A stretch of DNA of 64,000 bases from Salinarimonas sp046292825 (GCF_046292825.1 NZ_JBKBQG010000003.1:62001-126000), one strand, 5' to 3'. Shown: positions 34,364 to 44,900, counted from the first letter of the stretch. Numbers and translations: made by a program. The notes: generated from the sequence alone by a model not told the origin.

Positions 34364-35728
34364 GTGTTCGAGACATACGAAATCTTCGTCATCGCGATGT
34401 TGGGCTCCTTCATCGCCCTGATCTTCACGGGCTTCCCGATCGCCTGGCTGCTCGCCGGGATCGCGGTGATCTTCGCCGTCGGCGGAATTCTGCTGAACCA
34501 ATATTTCGACGTCGACACGTACTTCCTGAACAATTGGCGCATCTTCGGCATCTTCGTGCAGCGCGTCTACGCGCAGATGTCGAACTGGGTGCTCGTCGCC
34601 TTGCCGATGTTCATCTTCATGGGCCTGATGCTCGAGCGTTCGGGCATCGCCGAACGGCTGATGACGAACTTCGTCAAGCTGTTCGGCCGCTATCCGGGCG
34701 GGCTCGCGATGGGCGTGATCCTGATCGGCATCCTGCTCGCCGCCTCGACCGGCATCGTCGGCGCCTCGGTGACGCTGCTCGCGATGCTCTCGATGCCGGT
34801 GATGCTCTCCCAGCACTACAGCAAGGCCTTCGCCTCCGGCGTGATCGCGTCGGCCGGCACGCTCGGCATCCTGATCCCGCCCTCCGTCATGCTCATCCTG
34901 ATGGCGGACCAGCTCTCCCTGTCGGTCGGCGACCTGTTCATGGGGGCGCTGATCCCCGGCGTGCTGCTCGGCATCTGCTACATTCTCTACGCGCTCGTCG
35001 CCGCGCGCGTGGTGCCGACCCTGGCGCCGGCTCCGAAGAACCTCGACCCGGTCGATTGGAGCCTCGTGCGCGACACGCTGCTCGCCATCCTGCCGCCGGT
35101 GCTCCTGATCATCGCGGTGCTCGGCTCGATCTTCTTCGGCATCGCCACGCCGACCGAGGCCTCCGGCGTCGGCGCGCTCGGAGCGGCCATCCTCGCGCTC
35201 GTCAACCGGCGCTTGAGCATGGCCGTCCTGCGCGACGTCTGCATCAAGACGACGCTGACGACGGCCTTCATCTTCGGCATCTTCCTCGGGGCGACGGCCT
35301 TCGCCGTCGTGCTGCGCCAGCTCGGCGGGGACGAGTTCATCAAGGACCTCCTGACCGCGATCCCGCTGTCGCCCGGCGGCATCGTCCTCGTGATCCTGTT
35401 CGTGGCCTTCCTCGCCGGCTTCTTCCTCGATTGGCTCGAGATCTCGCTGATCCTGCTCCCGCTCGTCGGCCCCGTCGTCGCCAACGAGCTCGGCTTCAAC
35501 CTGATCTGGTTCGTGGTCCTGTTCGCGGTGACGTTGCAGACCTCGTTCCTCACCCCGCCGGTCGGCTTCTCGCTCTTCTATCTGAAGGGCGTGGTCCCGC
35601 CGGAGGTGAAGACGCAGGACATCTATCGCGGGGTGATCCCCTTCGTGGCGATCCAGATGCTCGTCGTCGGCATGGTGTTCTACTGGGATCAGCTCGTGCT
35701 CTGGCTGCCGCGGCAGATGTACGGGTAG
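34364..35728 (+). CDS. dctM: TRAP transporter large permease DctM
   Basis: 454 residues, about 12 membrane helices. Family blocks include PMFIFMGLMLERSGIAERLM, AASTGIVGASVTLLAMLSMPVM, SAGTLGILIPPSVMLI and the later ATPTEASGVGALGA. Start is GTG at 34364. It is the sodium- or proton-driven transport subunit of the TRAP system. Ends the operon; the 148-bp gap after it has no gene. Confidence 0.93.
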   Translation: MFETYEIFVIAMLGSFIALIFTGFPIAWLLAGIAVIFAVGGILLNQYFDVDTYFLNNWRIFGIFVQRVYAQMSNWVLVALPMFIFMGLMLERSGIAERLMTNFVKLFGRYPGGLAMGVILIGILLAASTGIVGASVTLLAMLSMPVMLSQHYSKAFASGVIASAGTLGILIPPSVMLILMADQLSLSVGDLFMGALIPGVLLGICYILYALVAARVVPTLAPAPKNLDPVDWSLVRDTLLAILPPVLLIIAVLGSIFFGIATPTEASGVGALGAAILALVNRRLSMAVLRDVCIKTTLTTAFIFGIFLGATAFAVVLRQLGGDEFIKDLLTAIPLSPGGIVLVILFVAFLAGFFLDWLEISLILLPLVGPVVANELGFNLIWFVVLFAVTLQTSFLTPPVGFSLFYLKGVVPPEVKTQDIYRGVIPFVAIQMLVVGMVFYWDQLVLWLPRQMYG

Positions 35729-35876
35729 GGCATCGGCCCTCGGCCGCCGCCCCTCGATCATTGACGCGGCTCATGGCGAGGTTCAGCGCTTCCAATTGTC
35801 GGCGGCGCCTGCGCGCGCTTAGGCTCGCGCCGGACGGCCGTCAGGCGGCCCCACCCCCACTCGCGAGAGCCATCCC

Positions 35877-36653
35877 ATGTTCGACGCCAAGAAGCTCCTC
35901 GATCAGATCATGACGTCCGCGCAGACCGGGACGCTGCCCGGCGGCCTCGGCCAGATCGCCCGCGACGCGCTCGGCTCGGCCACCGGGACCGCGCCGGGTG
36001 TCGGCCAAGGCGGAGGCGGCGTGGGAGGCGGGGTCGGCGGCATCGCCGCGGGCACGCTCGCGGGGGGCGTCGTCGGCCTCCTCCTCGGCAACAAGAAGGC
36101 GCGCAAGTTCGTCGGCAAGACGGCCGGCACCGCGCTCGCCGTCGGCGGCCTCGCCGCGGTCGCGGGCCTCGCCTACACGGCCTGGCAGCGCAACCGTCAG
36201 GGCGCCGCCGGCACCCCCGTCACGGCTGCGCCGGGCGCGCCCATGCTGCCTCCGCCCGACAGCCCCTTCGCGACGCAGAACGCGCCCGGCGGCGAGCAGG
36301 CGCTGGCGCGCGGCGTGATCGTGGCGATGATCCAGGGCGCCAAGGCGGACGGGCACATCGACGCCGCCGAGCAGGAGCGCATCTTCACGCAGATCCGCAC
36401 CCTCGCGCTCGACGCCGAGGCCAAGGCCTTCGTGATGGACGAACTCGCCGCCCCGCTCGACATGGAGCGCGTCGTCGCCGCCGCGACGAGCCCCGCGATC
36501 GGCGCCGAACTCTACGCGGCCTCGCTCCTCGCCATGACGCCCGACGCGCCCGCCGAGCGCGCGTATCTCGATGCGCTCGCCGCGCGCCTCGCGCTCGAGC
36601 CGGGGCTCGCGGCGGAAATCGAGGCGCAGGTTGCCGCCGCCTTGGCGGGCTGA
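35877..36653 (+). CDS. DUF533 / TerB-like membrane-associated protein
   Basis: 258 residues. Residues 38-105 are extremely Gly/Ala-rich (VGQGGGGVGGGVGGIAAG) and include two hydrophobic stretches that could span or insert in the inner membrane, separated by NKKARKFVGK. Residues about 140-255 form the acidic TerB-like helical bundle (GVIVAMIQGAKADGHIDAAEQERI), matching the YebE/DUF533 family. Function of the family is not known. Monocistronic by position, with a hairpin 43 bp after its stop. Confidence 0.85.
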   Translation: MFDAKKLLDQIMTSAQTGTLPGGLGQIARDALGSATGTAPGVGQGGGGVGGGVGGIAAGTLAGGVVGLLLGNKKARKFVGKTAGTALAVGGLAAVAGLAYTAWQRNRQGAAGTPVTAAPGAPMLPPPDSPFATQNAPGGEQALARGVIVAMIQGAKADGHIDAAEQERIFTQIRTLALDAEAKAFVMDELAAPLDMERVVAAATSPAIGAELYAASLLAMTPDAPAERAYLDALAARLALEPGLAAEIEAQVAAALAG

Positions 36654-36695
36654 CGAGAAAGCGACGCGTCGGGGTTCGATTGCGTTAAGGTAATC

Positions 36696-36719
36696 GGCGC
36701 GAATTATCGCATTCGCGCC
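36696..36719. terminator. stem-loop after DUF533 gene
   Basis: GGCGCGAAT and ATTCGCGCC form a perfect 9-bp stem around TATCGC, 43 nt after the stop at 36653. There is no T-tract, so either a factor-assisted terminator or an operator for the following gene is possible. Confidence 0.4.
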
Positions 36720-36827
36720 GCCCTAATTCGGAATCGCGGCTTCGCGCAGAGTGGGTCGGCGATCGACGCAACGAGTCCGTAACGAGAGTGGCGCATCTCT
36801 GGGCTGTCTGATCCAGAGGTGAAGCCC

Positions 36828-38126
36828 ATGTCCGTGCAGAAGATCCTGCGCGCGGGAGCCGCGATCGGTCGGAACGGCGCGCGTGCTCTCGCCGACCGCC
36901 GTGGCGGCGTGTCGATGCTGTTCGGCCTGGCCTTGCTGCCGGTGCTCGCGGGCGTGGGGCTCGCGGTCGACGTGGGGGCATGGCACGCCCATCGCACGAC
37001 CCTCCAGACAGTGGCCGATGCCTCGGCGCTCACCGGCGCCCGCGAGATGCGGATCATCGGGCGCGACGCGACGGCCCTGGAGCTGCGCACGCACGCCGCG
37101 GCCCGGCAGGCAATGATCGGGCACGGCATCGACCCCGACGGCGTGCGGGTCGCCGTCACCGCCGATCCCGAGGCGGGCACGCTCGACATCACCCTCCGCG
37201 GCAGCCACGAGGGCACCTTCTCCCGCCTCGTCGGCATCGCCAGAATGGACATCGCGGTCGCCGCGACGGCGCGCCTGAGCGGTACGCTGCCGATCTGCGC
37301 GATCGCGCTGGAGACGCAACCGGGATCCTCGTTGTGGCTGCGCGAGCGCGCCCGCGTGGACGCGCGCAATTGCGCCGTCTTCTCCAACGGCAGCGGCGAG
37401 AGGGCCCTGCGCATCGACGACGACGCCTCCGTCAGCGCGGGTCTGATCTGCTCGGCCGGCGGCGCGCGCGTGCGCCCCGCGAGCGTGAGCCCGCAGCCGC
37501 GGACGGATTGCCCGAAGACGCCCGATCCGCTCGCCGCGCGCGGCCCCGGCTCGCTCGGGTCCTGCACGGTGCAGAACGCGCGCCATTCCTCGGACGTGCG
37601 CCTGAGCCCGGGCGTGTTCTGCGGCGGCCTGCGGCTCAATTCGGGCGCGCGCGTCGAGCTGCAGCCGGGCGTCTACGTGATCCGCGACGGGGATCTCGTC
37701 GTCGACGACGGGGTGCATCTCACCGGCCAATACGTGACCTTCGTCCTCGAGGGCACGAGCCGCGCGACGAACGTGCGCTTCGCGCCGACGTCGCGCGTGT
37801 CGCTCACCGCCTCGAAGGACGGCGCCGGCCGTCCGGCGCTCGCCGGCTTCCTGTTCCACCAGACGGCCGGCTCGCTGCCGATGCGCTTCCTGATCGAGAG
37901 CAACGACGCGCGCGTGCTGCTGGGCACCGTCTATCTGCCGAACGGCGACATCCAGATCTCGGCCGGCGGCGCGGTCGCCGACCGCTCGGCCTTCACCGTC
38001 ATCGTCGCGCGCACGATCGCGCTCGACCGGGGGCCGACCCTGACGCTCAACACGAATTATCACGAGACGGACATCCCCGTGCCCGAGGGCGTCGGCCCCG
38101 TCGGCACGCCGGTCCTCGCGCGCTGA
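36828..38126 (+). CDS. TadG/TadE-like Flp pilus assembly protein with Tad_N domain
   Basis: 432 residues. Near the N-terminus DRRGGVSMLFGLALLPVLAGVGLAVDVG forms the single membrane helix of the Tad_N/TadE-like family, followed by the HRTTLQTVADASALTGA block typical of TadG. The large C-terminal portion is extracytoplasmic, with several Cys residues (LPICAIALE, NCAVF, LICSAGG, DCPK, SCTVQ, VFCGG) likely forming disulfides, and a beta-helix-like repeat pattern (VELQPGVYVIRDGDLVVDDG). AGAGGTGA before the ATG at 36828 decides the start over the GTG at 36819. No other tad genes are in the window, so this is an orphan copy. Confidence 0.8.
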   Translation: MSVQKILRAGAAIGRNGARALADRRGGVSMLFGLALLPVLAGVGLAVDVGAWHAHRTTLQTVADASALTGAREMRIIGRDATALELRTHAAARQAMIGHGIDPDGVRVAVTADPEAGTLDITLRGSHEGTFSRLVGIARMDIAVAATARLSGTLPICAIALETQPGSSLWLRERARVDARNCAVFSNGSGERALRIDDDASVSAGLICSAGGARVRPASVSPQPRTDCPKTPDPLAARGPGSLGSCTVQNARHSSDVRLSPGVFCGGLRLNSGARVELQPGVYVIRDGDLVVDDGVHLTGQYVTFVLEGTSRATNVRFAPTSRVSLTASKDGAGRPALAGFLFHQTAGSLPMRFLIESNDARVLLGTVYLPNGDIQISAGGAVADRSAFTVIVARTIALDRGPTLTLNTNYHETDIPVPEGVGPVGTPVLAR

Positions 38127-38168
38127 GGGCGCGCGGTCGGCGGGGATTGGCGATCATCCTTGGATGAA

Positions 38169-38245
38169 TGGTCGGAGTGGCAGGATTCGAACCTGCGACC
38201 CCCTCGTCCCGAACGAGGTGCGCTACCAGGCTGCGCTACACTCCG
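38169..38245 (-). tRNA. tRNA-Pro (CGG)
   Basis: 77 nt on the minus strand. CGGAGTG 5' acceptor arm pairs with CACTCCG, followed by encoded ACCA. D-arm GCGCAGCCTGGTAGCGC, anticodon loop TTCGGGA giving anticodon CGG, and T-arm GGTTCGAATCC are all present. Confidence 0.97.
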
Positions 38246-38411
38246 ATCCCCTGGTGAGGCGTCCGTATAGCCGCTCGCTCCGACCATCGCAAGAGGATTG
38301 CGCGAGGAAAAACGGAAATCGCCAAGTGCCCCGTCAAGGCCGTTGCCAGACGCCACGCCGCGCACTAAGTTCCGCCCGTCCGCCGCGCCGTCCCGTGCTC
38401 GGCCGGACCAT

Positions 38412-38486
38412 TGGGGCGTAGCCAAGCGGTAAGGCAGCGGTTTTTGGTACCGCCATTCCCAGGTTCGAATCCTGGCGCCCCAGCCA
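38412..38486 (+). tRNA. tRNA-Gln (UUG)
   Basis: 75 nt. TGGGGCG pairs with CGCCCCA, then GCCA at the 3' end. Anticodon stem GCGGT/ACCGC with loop TTTTGGT gives anticodon UUG; T-arm contains GGTTCGAATCC. Confidence 0.97.
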
Positions 38487-38635
38487 ATTTCGGCGGCCGG
38501 ACGTGGGCCGCGGGTGCGCTCCCGTCGATCTCGCCGAGCGCGGTCTCCCGTTCTCCCGTCCCTGCGGCGCCGCGGCCTTGCGCTCCGCCTCGCGTGCCAT
38601 TACAGACGCCTCCCCGCGAAGATTGGAGCCGATCC

Positions 38636-39943
38636 ATGGCGCAGCATGTCTCGGTCGGCATCGATTTCGGCACGACGAACACCGTGGTCGCGGTCGCGCG
38701 GGCGGGCGAGCCCGTGCAGGCCTTGCCGTTCGCGCAGGCGCAGGGTCTGAGCGACGTGTTCCGCTCCGTGCTCGCCTTCGAGAACGTCACCGCTCGCGGC
38801 ACGGCACGGGTCGTGGCGCATGCGGGCGAGGCGGCGATTCGCGCCTTCCTGGAGACGGCGTTCGAGCTGCGCTTCATCCAGTCCTTCAAGAGCCACGCCG
38901 CAAGCCGCCTGTTCGAGGACACGCGCGTCTTCTCGCGCCGGTGGCGGTTCGAGGATCTGCTCGCCGAGTTCCTGCGCCTCGCGATGGAGAGCGCCGGCGA
39001 TGCGTTTCCCGAGCGGGTCGACACGATCGTCGCCGGACGCCCGGTCGCCTTCGTCGGCGCTTCGCCCGACGAAGCGCTCGCGACGCGCCGTTACGATGCC
39101 GGTTATCGCCAGGCGGGGCTCGCGCGGCCGGCTTACGTCTACGAGCCCGTCGGCGCCGCCTTCTGGCACGCCCAGGGGCTCACGCGCGACGCGACCATCC
39201 TCGTCGGCGATTTCGGCGGCGGCACGAGCGACTTCTCGCTCGTGCGCTTCGAGCGGCGGGCCGGGCGCCTCCATGCCCGCCCGATCGGCTTCGCCGGGCT
39301 CGGGATCGCGGGCGACGCCATCGACTATCGCATCATCGACGCCGTGATCTCGCCCGCCTTGGGCAAGGGCGGCTCCTACCGCTCGATGGGCAAGATCCTG
39401 CCGATGCCGGTGCATCATTACGGCGCCTTCGCGAAATGGCACCAGCTCGCGCTCATGCGCTCGCGCGAGACGATCGCCGAGCTCGAAGAGCTGGAGCGGC
39501 TCGCGCTGGAGCCCGAGAAGATCCGCGCCTTCCTCGACATCGTGCGCAACGACCGGGGCTTTGCGATCTACCGCGCCGTCTCGGACGCGAAGATCGCGCT
39601 CTCGAGCGTCGAGGAGGCTCGCTTCCGGCTCGACCTCGGGGCCCTGTCGATCGACCGCACCATCAGGCGCGGCGCGTTCGAGGCCTGGATCGCCGACGAC
39701 CTCGCCCGCATGGACGCCACCGTCGCCGGCCTCCTCGCGCGAGAGGGCGTTCTCGCCCGCGACATCGACACGGTCTTCCTCACCGGCGGCACCTCGCACG
39801 TGCCGGCCGTGCGCGCCCTGTTCGAGCGCCGCTTCGGCGCCGACCGGATCGCGGCCGGCGATCCGTTCCAATCCGTCGCCTACGGCCTCGCGCTCGTCGG
39901 CCAGGAGGCGGATGTCGGCCCGTGGCTCGCGCGGGCCGCGTGA
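38636..39943 (+). CDS. short Hsp70-family chaperone-like protein (YegD type)
   Basis: 435 residues. Actin/Hsp70 ATPase fold: phosphate-1 motif IDFGTTNTVVAVA, phosphate-2 ILVGDFGGGTSDFSLV, adenosine motif VFLTGGTSHVPAVR. It ends after the ATPase region; the DnaK substrate-binding domain and lid (another 200 residues) are absent, as in YegD. GGAG lies 9 nt before the ATG at 38636. Role of YegD-type proteins is poorly known. It stands alone after the tRNA-Gln gene. Confidence 0.9.
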   Translation: MAQHVSVGIDFGTTNTVVAVARAGEPVQALPFAQAQGLSDVFRSVLAFENVTARGTARVVAHAGEAAIRAFLETAFELRFIQSFKSHAASRLFEDTRVFSRRWRFEDLLAEFLRLAMESAGDAFPERVDTIVAGRPVAFVGASPDEALATRRYDAGYRQAGLARPAYVYEPVGAAFWHAQGLTRDATILVGDFGGGTSDFSLVRFERRAGRLHARPIGFAGLGIAGDAIDYRIIDAVISPALGKGGSYRSMGKILPMPVHHYGAFAKWHQLALMRSRETIAELEELERLALEPEKIRAFLDIVRNDRGFAIYRAVSDAKIALSSVEEARFRLDLGALSIDRTIRRGAFEAWIADDLARMDATVAGLLAREGVLARDIDTVFLTGGTSHVPAVRALFERRFGADRIAAGDPFQSVAYGLALVGQEADVGPWLARAA

Positions 39944-40007
39944 GGCGCGCCTGCGTGGCGTCCAGCGCTCGGAGCCGCTAGACTGCCGAGCGGGGAGGAA
40001 CGCGGGC

Positions 40008-40925
40008 ATGCGGATCACGATGGTGGGGGCGGGGGGCGTCGGCGCCTCCTACGGCGCGCGTCTCGCACGAGCCGGTCACGACGTGCGGCTCCTCGCGCGC
40101 GGCGCGCATCTCGAAGCGATCCGGTCGCGCGGGCTCACCTTCGTCGCGGACGGGACGGCGCTCACGCTGGCGCTGCCGGCGAGCGAGGATGCACGCGCGC
40201 TCGGGGAGAGCGACGTCGTGGTGATCGGCGTCAAGCTCTGGCAGACCGAGGAGGCGGCGCAGGCCGCGCGCCCGCTCGTCGGGGACGACACGCTCGTCGT
40301 CTCGCTCCAGAACGGGGTGGACGCGCGCGAGCGGATCGGGCCGATCCTCGGGCCGCAACGCGTCGTCCACGGCGTCTCGCAGATCTCCGCGATCGTCTCC
40401 GAGCCCGGCACCGTCGTGCAGCGCAGTCCGTTCGCGCGCATCATGGTCGGCGAAGCGGACGGGCGCCCGAGCGCGCGCCTCGGCCGCTTCGTCGAGGCCT
40501 GCACCGGCGCCGGGATCGAGGCGCGGGAGAGCGCGGCGATCGAGGTCGATCTGTGGGCGAAATTCGTGTTCATCGCCTCGCTCTCGGCGGCCTGCGGGAT
40601 GTTCCGGTCGCAGGTGGGGCCCATCCTCGCCGATCCGGGCACGGCCGCGTTCCTCGAGCGCCTGATCGCCGAGGCGGTCGCGGTCGGGCGCGCGGAGGGC
40701 ATCGCCCTGCCCGACGATCAGATCGCGCGCACGCTCGCCTTCACCCGGGGGCTGCCGCCGGGCATGCGCGCCTCGCTGCTCGACGATCTGGAACGCGGCG
40801 CGCGGCTCGAGCTGCCCTGGCTCTCGGGCCGCGTCGTCGCCGGCGGGCGGCGCCACGGAATCGAGACGCCCGCCCACGAGACGGCCGAGCTCGCGCTGCG
40901 GCTCCATGCGGAGGGGCGGCGCTGA
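40008..40925 (+). CDS. panE: 2-dehydropantoate 2-reductase family protein (ketopantoate reductase)
   Basis: 305 residues. N-terminal Rossmann fold MRITMVGAGGVGASYGARLARAGHDV with GxGxxG and ARGAHLEAIRSRGL for NADPH binding; VSLQNGVDARERI carries the family Asn block. C-terminal ApbA_C helical domain includes DLWAKFVFIASLSA (catalytic-type Lys) and RASLLDDLERGARLEL. Reduces ketopantoate to pantoate in CoA synthesis if truly PanE; many paralogues act on other keto acids, so the symbol is tentative. GGGGAGG precedes the ATG at 40008. Confidence 0.85.
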   Translation: MRITMVGAGGVGASYGARLARAGHDVRLLARGAHLEAIRSRGLTFVADGTALTLALPASEDARALGESDVVVIGVKLWQTEEAAQAARPLVGDDTLVVSLQNGVDARERIGPILGPQRVVHGVSQISAIVSEPGTVVQRSPFARIMVGEADGRPSARLGRFVEACTGAGIEARESAAIEVDLWAKFVFIASLSAACGMFRSQVGPILADPGTAAFLERLIAEAVAVGRAEGIALPDDQIARTLAFTRGLPPGMRASLLDDLERGARLELPWLSGRVVAGGRRHGIETPAHETAELALRLHAEGRR

Positions 40926-40956
40926 GGTCCGCGCGCCTGCGGGGGCGCGACGCGGC

Positions 40957-41295
40957 CTACCGCATCGTCTCCATCGGCGCTCCCGCCGTCGCGAGCCTCC
41001 ACGCGGCGAGCGCCTCGAAGACCGGCGCGAGCGCCGCGCCGGCCTCGGTGAGGCCGTAGGTGACCTTCGGCGGCACGGTCTCCTCGACCGTGCGCCAGAC
41101 GAGCCCGTCGGCCTCGAGCCCGCGGAGAGTCGCGGTCAGGACGCGCTGCGTGATCGGGGGCAGGCTGCGCTGGAGGGCGTTGAAGCGCATCGGCGCCTGC
41201 CCGAGCCGGAACAGCACGAACAGCCGCCACTTGCCGGTGAGGAGCGCGAGCGCGCGCTCGACCGGGCAATCGGGGAGGGCGGGCCGGGCATCCAT
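40957..41295 (-). CDS. HxlR-family transcriptional regulator
   Basis: 112 residues. Winged helix of the HxlR family: CPVERALALLTGKWRLFVLFRL, MRFNALQRSLPPITQRVLTATLRGLEADGL and TVPPKVTYGLTEAG. Cys10 precedes the first helix, the position used for thiol sensing in several HxlR proteins. AAAGG lies about 9 nt before the ATG at 41295. Divergent from an NAD(P)-binding protein gene 87 bp away, its likely target. Confidence 0.9.
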   Translation of the reverse strand: MDARPALPDCPVERALALLTGKWRLFVLFRLGQAPMRFNALQRSLPPITQRVLTATLRGLEADGLVWRTVEETVPPKVTYGLTEAGAALAPVFEALAAWRLATAGAPMETMR

Positions 41296-41382
41296 GGCGG
41301 TATCCTTTCGGTGCGTACTTGCGAGCGCGATCGCACCGTTCCATCTGCCTCCGCGATCGCGGAAGGCAAGGGAGACGCGCGG

Positions 41383-41991
41383 ATGAAGGTCTTGGTTCTG
41401 GGGGCGAGCGGGCGCACCGGCGGGCATGTGGTCGAGGCGCTCGCGGCGGCGGGGCACGAGGTGGGGAGCTTCGGGCGCAGCCCGCCGAAGGTGGCGGGCG
41501 CGTCGAACCACGTCGCGGGCGATCCCGGCGATGCGCAGGCGCTCGCCCGCGCGCTCGGCGACGCGCAGGCGATCCTCTCCTGCCTCGCCTCGTCGAATAC
41601 CGAGCCCGTCGCCTCCTCCGCCGCGCGCGCGGCGATCGCCGCGGCCGACGGGCGGCCCATGCGCTATCTCACGATCGCGGGCGCCGGGGTGGACGCGCCG
41701 GGGGACGCGAAGGGGGTCGCCGACAAGGCGGTCGGGCTCGTGATGCGCCTCGTCGTCGGGCGCATGCTGGCCGATCGCCAGTCCGAGCTCTCGATCCTCT
41801 CCGCCTCGCCGCTCGCCTTCACCATGCTGCGCCCCCCGCGCCTGACCTCCGGCGCGCCGACCGGCAGGTGGCGCTTCACCTTCGACAGACCGGCCGCGAT
41901 GGCGATCGACCGCGCCGACCTCGCGGCTGCGATGGTCGAGGCGCTCGACCGCGCCGATTTCGCGCGCCGCGCGCCCTTCGTGTCGGCGTAG
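41383..41991 (+). CDS. NAD(P)H-binding Rossmann-fold protein (atypical SDR)
   Basis: 202 residues. MKVLVLGASGRTGGHVVEALAAAGHEV with GxSGRTG is the NADP-binding turn of atypical short-chain dehydrogenases (NAD(P)H-binding/NmrA-like). RYLTIAGAGVD and FTMLRPPRLT match the later family blocks. No Tyr-Lys catalytic pair in the classical spacing is seen, so it may sense redox state or act as a quinone/flavin reductase. Divergent from the HxlR regulator, a frequent pairing. Ends one base before the convergent kinase gene's stop. Confidence 0.85.
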   Translation: MKVLVLGASGRTGGHVVEALAAAGHEVGSFGRSPPKVAGASNHVAGDPGDAQALARALGDAQAILSCLASSNTEPVASSAARAAIAAADGRPMRYLTIAGAGVDAPGDAKGVADKAVGLVMRLVVGRMLADRQSELSILSASPLAFTMLRPPRLTSGAPTGRWRFTFDRPAAMAIDRADLAAAMVEALDRADFARRAPFVSA

Positions 41992-41992
41992 C

Positions 41993-44900
41993 TCAGCTCG
42001 CGACCGCGCGGGCCTCCGGCATCAGCCGCCCGATCCGAGCGGCGAGGTCGGCGGGTCGGAAGGGCTTGGCGAGGCGGGGGAGGTCGGGGGCGATGTCGTC
42101 GACGTCGGCATAGCCGGAGACGACGAGGACCGCGAGGTCGGGTCTGCGCCGACGCGCGGCGCGGGCGAGATCGACGCCGCTCATGCCCGGCATCAGGTGG
42201 TCGGTGACGAGGAGCGCGACGGGGTGGCCCGCCGCGATCAGGGCGAGCGCCTCCTCGCCGGATGTCGCCTCGACGACGTCGAAGCCGAGCTCCATCAGCA
42301 TGTCGGCGACGCTCGCGCGCACCAGATCCTCGTCGTCGACGACGAGCGCGGTGCCCCGCGCGGCGGGCGCGGGCGGCGCGGCGGCATCGGGCGCGTCGGC
42401 GGCGCCCGCGCCCGCGGCGCGCCCGGGGAGCCCGACATGGACATGGGTGCCGCGGCCGCGCTCGCTCTCGATCGCGAGCCCGCCGCCGAGCTGCGCGGCG
42501 AGGCCGTGCACCATGGACAGGCCGAGCCCCGTGCCCTTGCCGAGGCCCTTCGTCGTGAAGAACGGCTCGATCGCGCGGGCGCGGGTCGCCTCGTCCATGC
42601 CGATGCCGGTGTCGGAGACCGTCAACCGCACGTAGTCGCCGGGGGCGAGCCCGTCGGGCGCGCCGGGCGTCCCCGCGCGGGCGGGCGCGGCGGAGATCGT
42701 CAGCGTGCCGCCGTCGGGCATCGCGTCGCGGGCGTTCACGCTCAGATTGAGGAGCGCCATCTCGATCTGGTTGGCGTCGGCAGACGCGCTCGGCAGCGCC
42801 TCGTCGAGCGCGACGCGGATCTCGATCGTCGGACCGAGCGTCGAGCCGATCAGGTCCGCCATGCCGCGCACGAGCCCGGCGAGGTCGATCGGCGCCGCGC
42901 GCAGGGGCTGGCGGCGGGCGAAGGCGAGGAGGCGCTGCACGAGCACCTTCGCCCGCTCGGCCGATTGCAGCGCGCCGTCGAGGAGGCGCCGCTCGCGCTC
43001 GCTGCCGATCCCGCGGCGCACCAGCATGTCGAGCGGGCCGATGATCGGGGTGAGCAGGTTGTTGAAATCGTGGGCGACGCCGCCGGTCAGCTGTCCCATC
43101 GCCTCGAGCTTGCGGCTCTGGCGCAGCTGCTCCTCGGCCTGGGCGAGGGCGCGCGCCTGCTCCTTCTCGGCGGTGACGTCGCGGCCGACCGCGTGGATGA
43201 GGCCGGCATCGGGCACGGCGGTCCAGGACAGCCAGCGATAGGCGCCGTCGCGCCCGCGATAGCGGTTCTCGAAGCGCAACGTCGTCGTCCCCTCGGCGAG
43301 CCGCGCGAGCTCCGCACGGGTGAGGTCCCGGTCGTCCTCGTGCACGAGGGCGAGCAGGTCGGCGCCGCCGATGTCCCCCTCCGTCCAGCCGAGCAGCGCC
43401 GTCCAGGCGGGGTTGAACGCCTCGACGGTGCCGTCGACGCGGGCGACGAGCATCACGTCGGTCGACAGCCGCCACATCCGGTCGCGCTCGGCGGTGCGCT
43501 CCTCGACGCGCCGGGCGAGGGTCTCGTTGAGTTCGCGCAGGGCCTCCTCGGCGCGCTTGCGCTCGGTGACGTCGCGCACCATGCCCTTGACGCGCCCGGC
43601 GCCGGCCCCGTCCCCCAATTCGACCTCGCCCTGGGCGGAGATCCAGCGCACCTGCGCGTCGGCGCGGCGGATGCGGCATTCGAAGTCCCAGCGGCCGCCG
43701 TCGGCGATCGCCTTCCGGAACGACGCGTCGACCATGCCCCTGTCCTCCGGGAGGATGTGGTCGAGGAACATGTCGTAGGTCCATTCCGGCAGCATCGCCG
43801 CGTAGCCGAAGATGCGGTCGTGCTGTGGCGAACGCCAGGCGGCGAGCGTCGCGAGGTCGAGCTCCCAGGCGCCGAGCGCGCCCGCCTCGAGCGCGCGCTC
43901 GAGCCGCGCCTCGCTCTCCGCGAGCCGCGCTTCGGCGCGCTTGCGCTCGGAGATGTCGATCGACACCGCGAGCACGGAGGAGACCGCGCCGTCCTCGCGC
44001 ACGCCCGAGACGCTGTTGCGGACGAAGGCCACGGACCCGTCCGGCCGCACGTAGCGCTTCTCGATGTCGAAGGCGGGGCCTCCGGCGGCGGCGGCGGCGA
44101 AGAGCGGCAGGTTGGCGGCGAGGTCCTCGGGATGCGTGATGTCCTGCATCGCGAGCCCGGAGAGCGCCTCGCGGCTGCGGCCGACGATGGCGCAATAGCG
44201 GTCGTTCACCTCGACGAAGCGGCCCGTCGGATCCGTCCGCGCCAAGCCGGCCGCGGCCTGCTCGAACACGGCGCGCAGGCGCGCCTCGCTCGCGCGCAGC
44301 TCGGCCGCGGCGGCGACGCGCTCGACATGGGCCCAGGAGCGGGCGGTCACCTCGCGCAGGAGGCTCGTCTCCGCCTCGGTCCAGACGCGCGGCACGCGGT
44401 CGTGGATCGCCATCAGCGCGGTCAGGCGCCCCTCCTTGACGAGGGGCACGCAGATCGTCGCGGCGATGCCGATCGACCGGAAGGTCGCGGCCTCCGCCGG
44501 CGCGAGCTCGCGGGCGACGTCGTGCACGACGAGCGGCAGCCCGGCGCCGAGCCGCGCCATTGCGAGCTGCCCGAAATCCGCGAGCCGGTAGCGGCCGACG
44601 ATGCTCGCCGCGCCTGGCGCCGTCCAGTCGTCGCGGATCGTGAAGCCGTCCGCGTCGGCATCCATGTCGGCATAGGCGCAGATCGAGACGCGCAGATGCT
44701 CGCCGAGGAGCCGCATCGTCGTCGCGAGCACCGCGTCGGCATCGGCGAGCGGGGCCGTCTGCGTGCCGAGGCGGTCGAGGAAGGCGAGGCGCGCCTCGCT
44801 CGCGCGCACCCGCTCCTCGGCGCGGGCGCGCTCGACGGCGGCCCAGGTGCGCGCGGCAACGTCCTCGACGAGCGAGACCGTATCGGGGGACCAGCGCCGC

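Noticed and set aside
36819..36827. GTG start for the TadG-like gene
   Set aside because: The GTG forms part of the AGAGGTGA ribosome binding site of the ATG at 36828.
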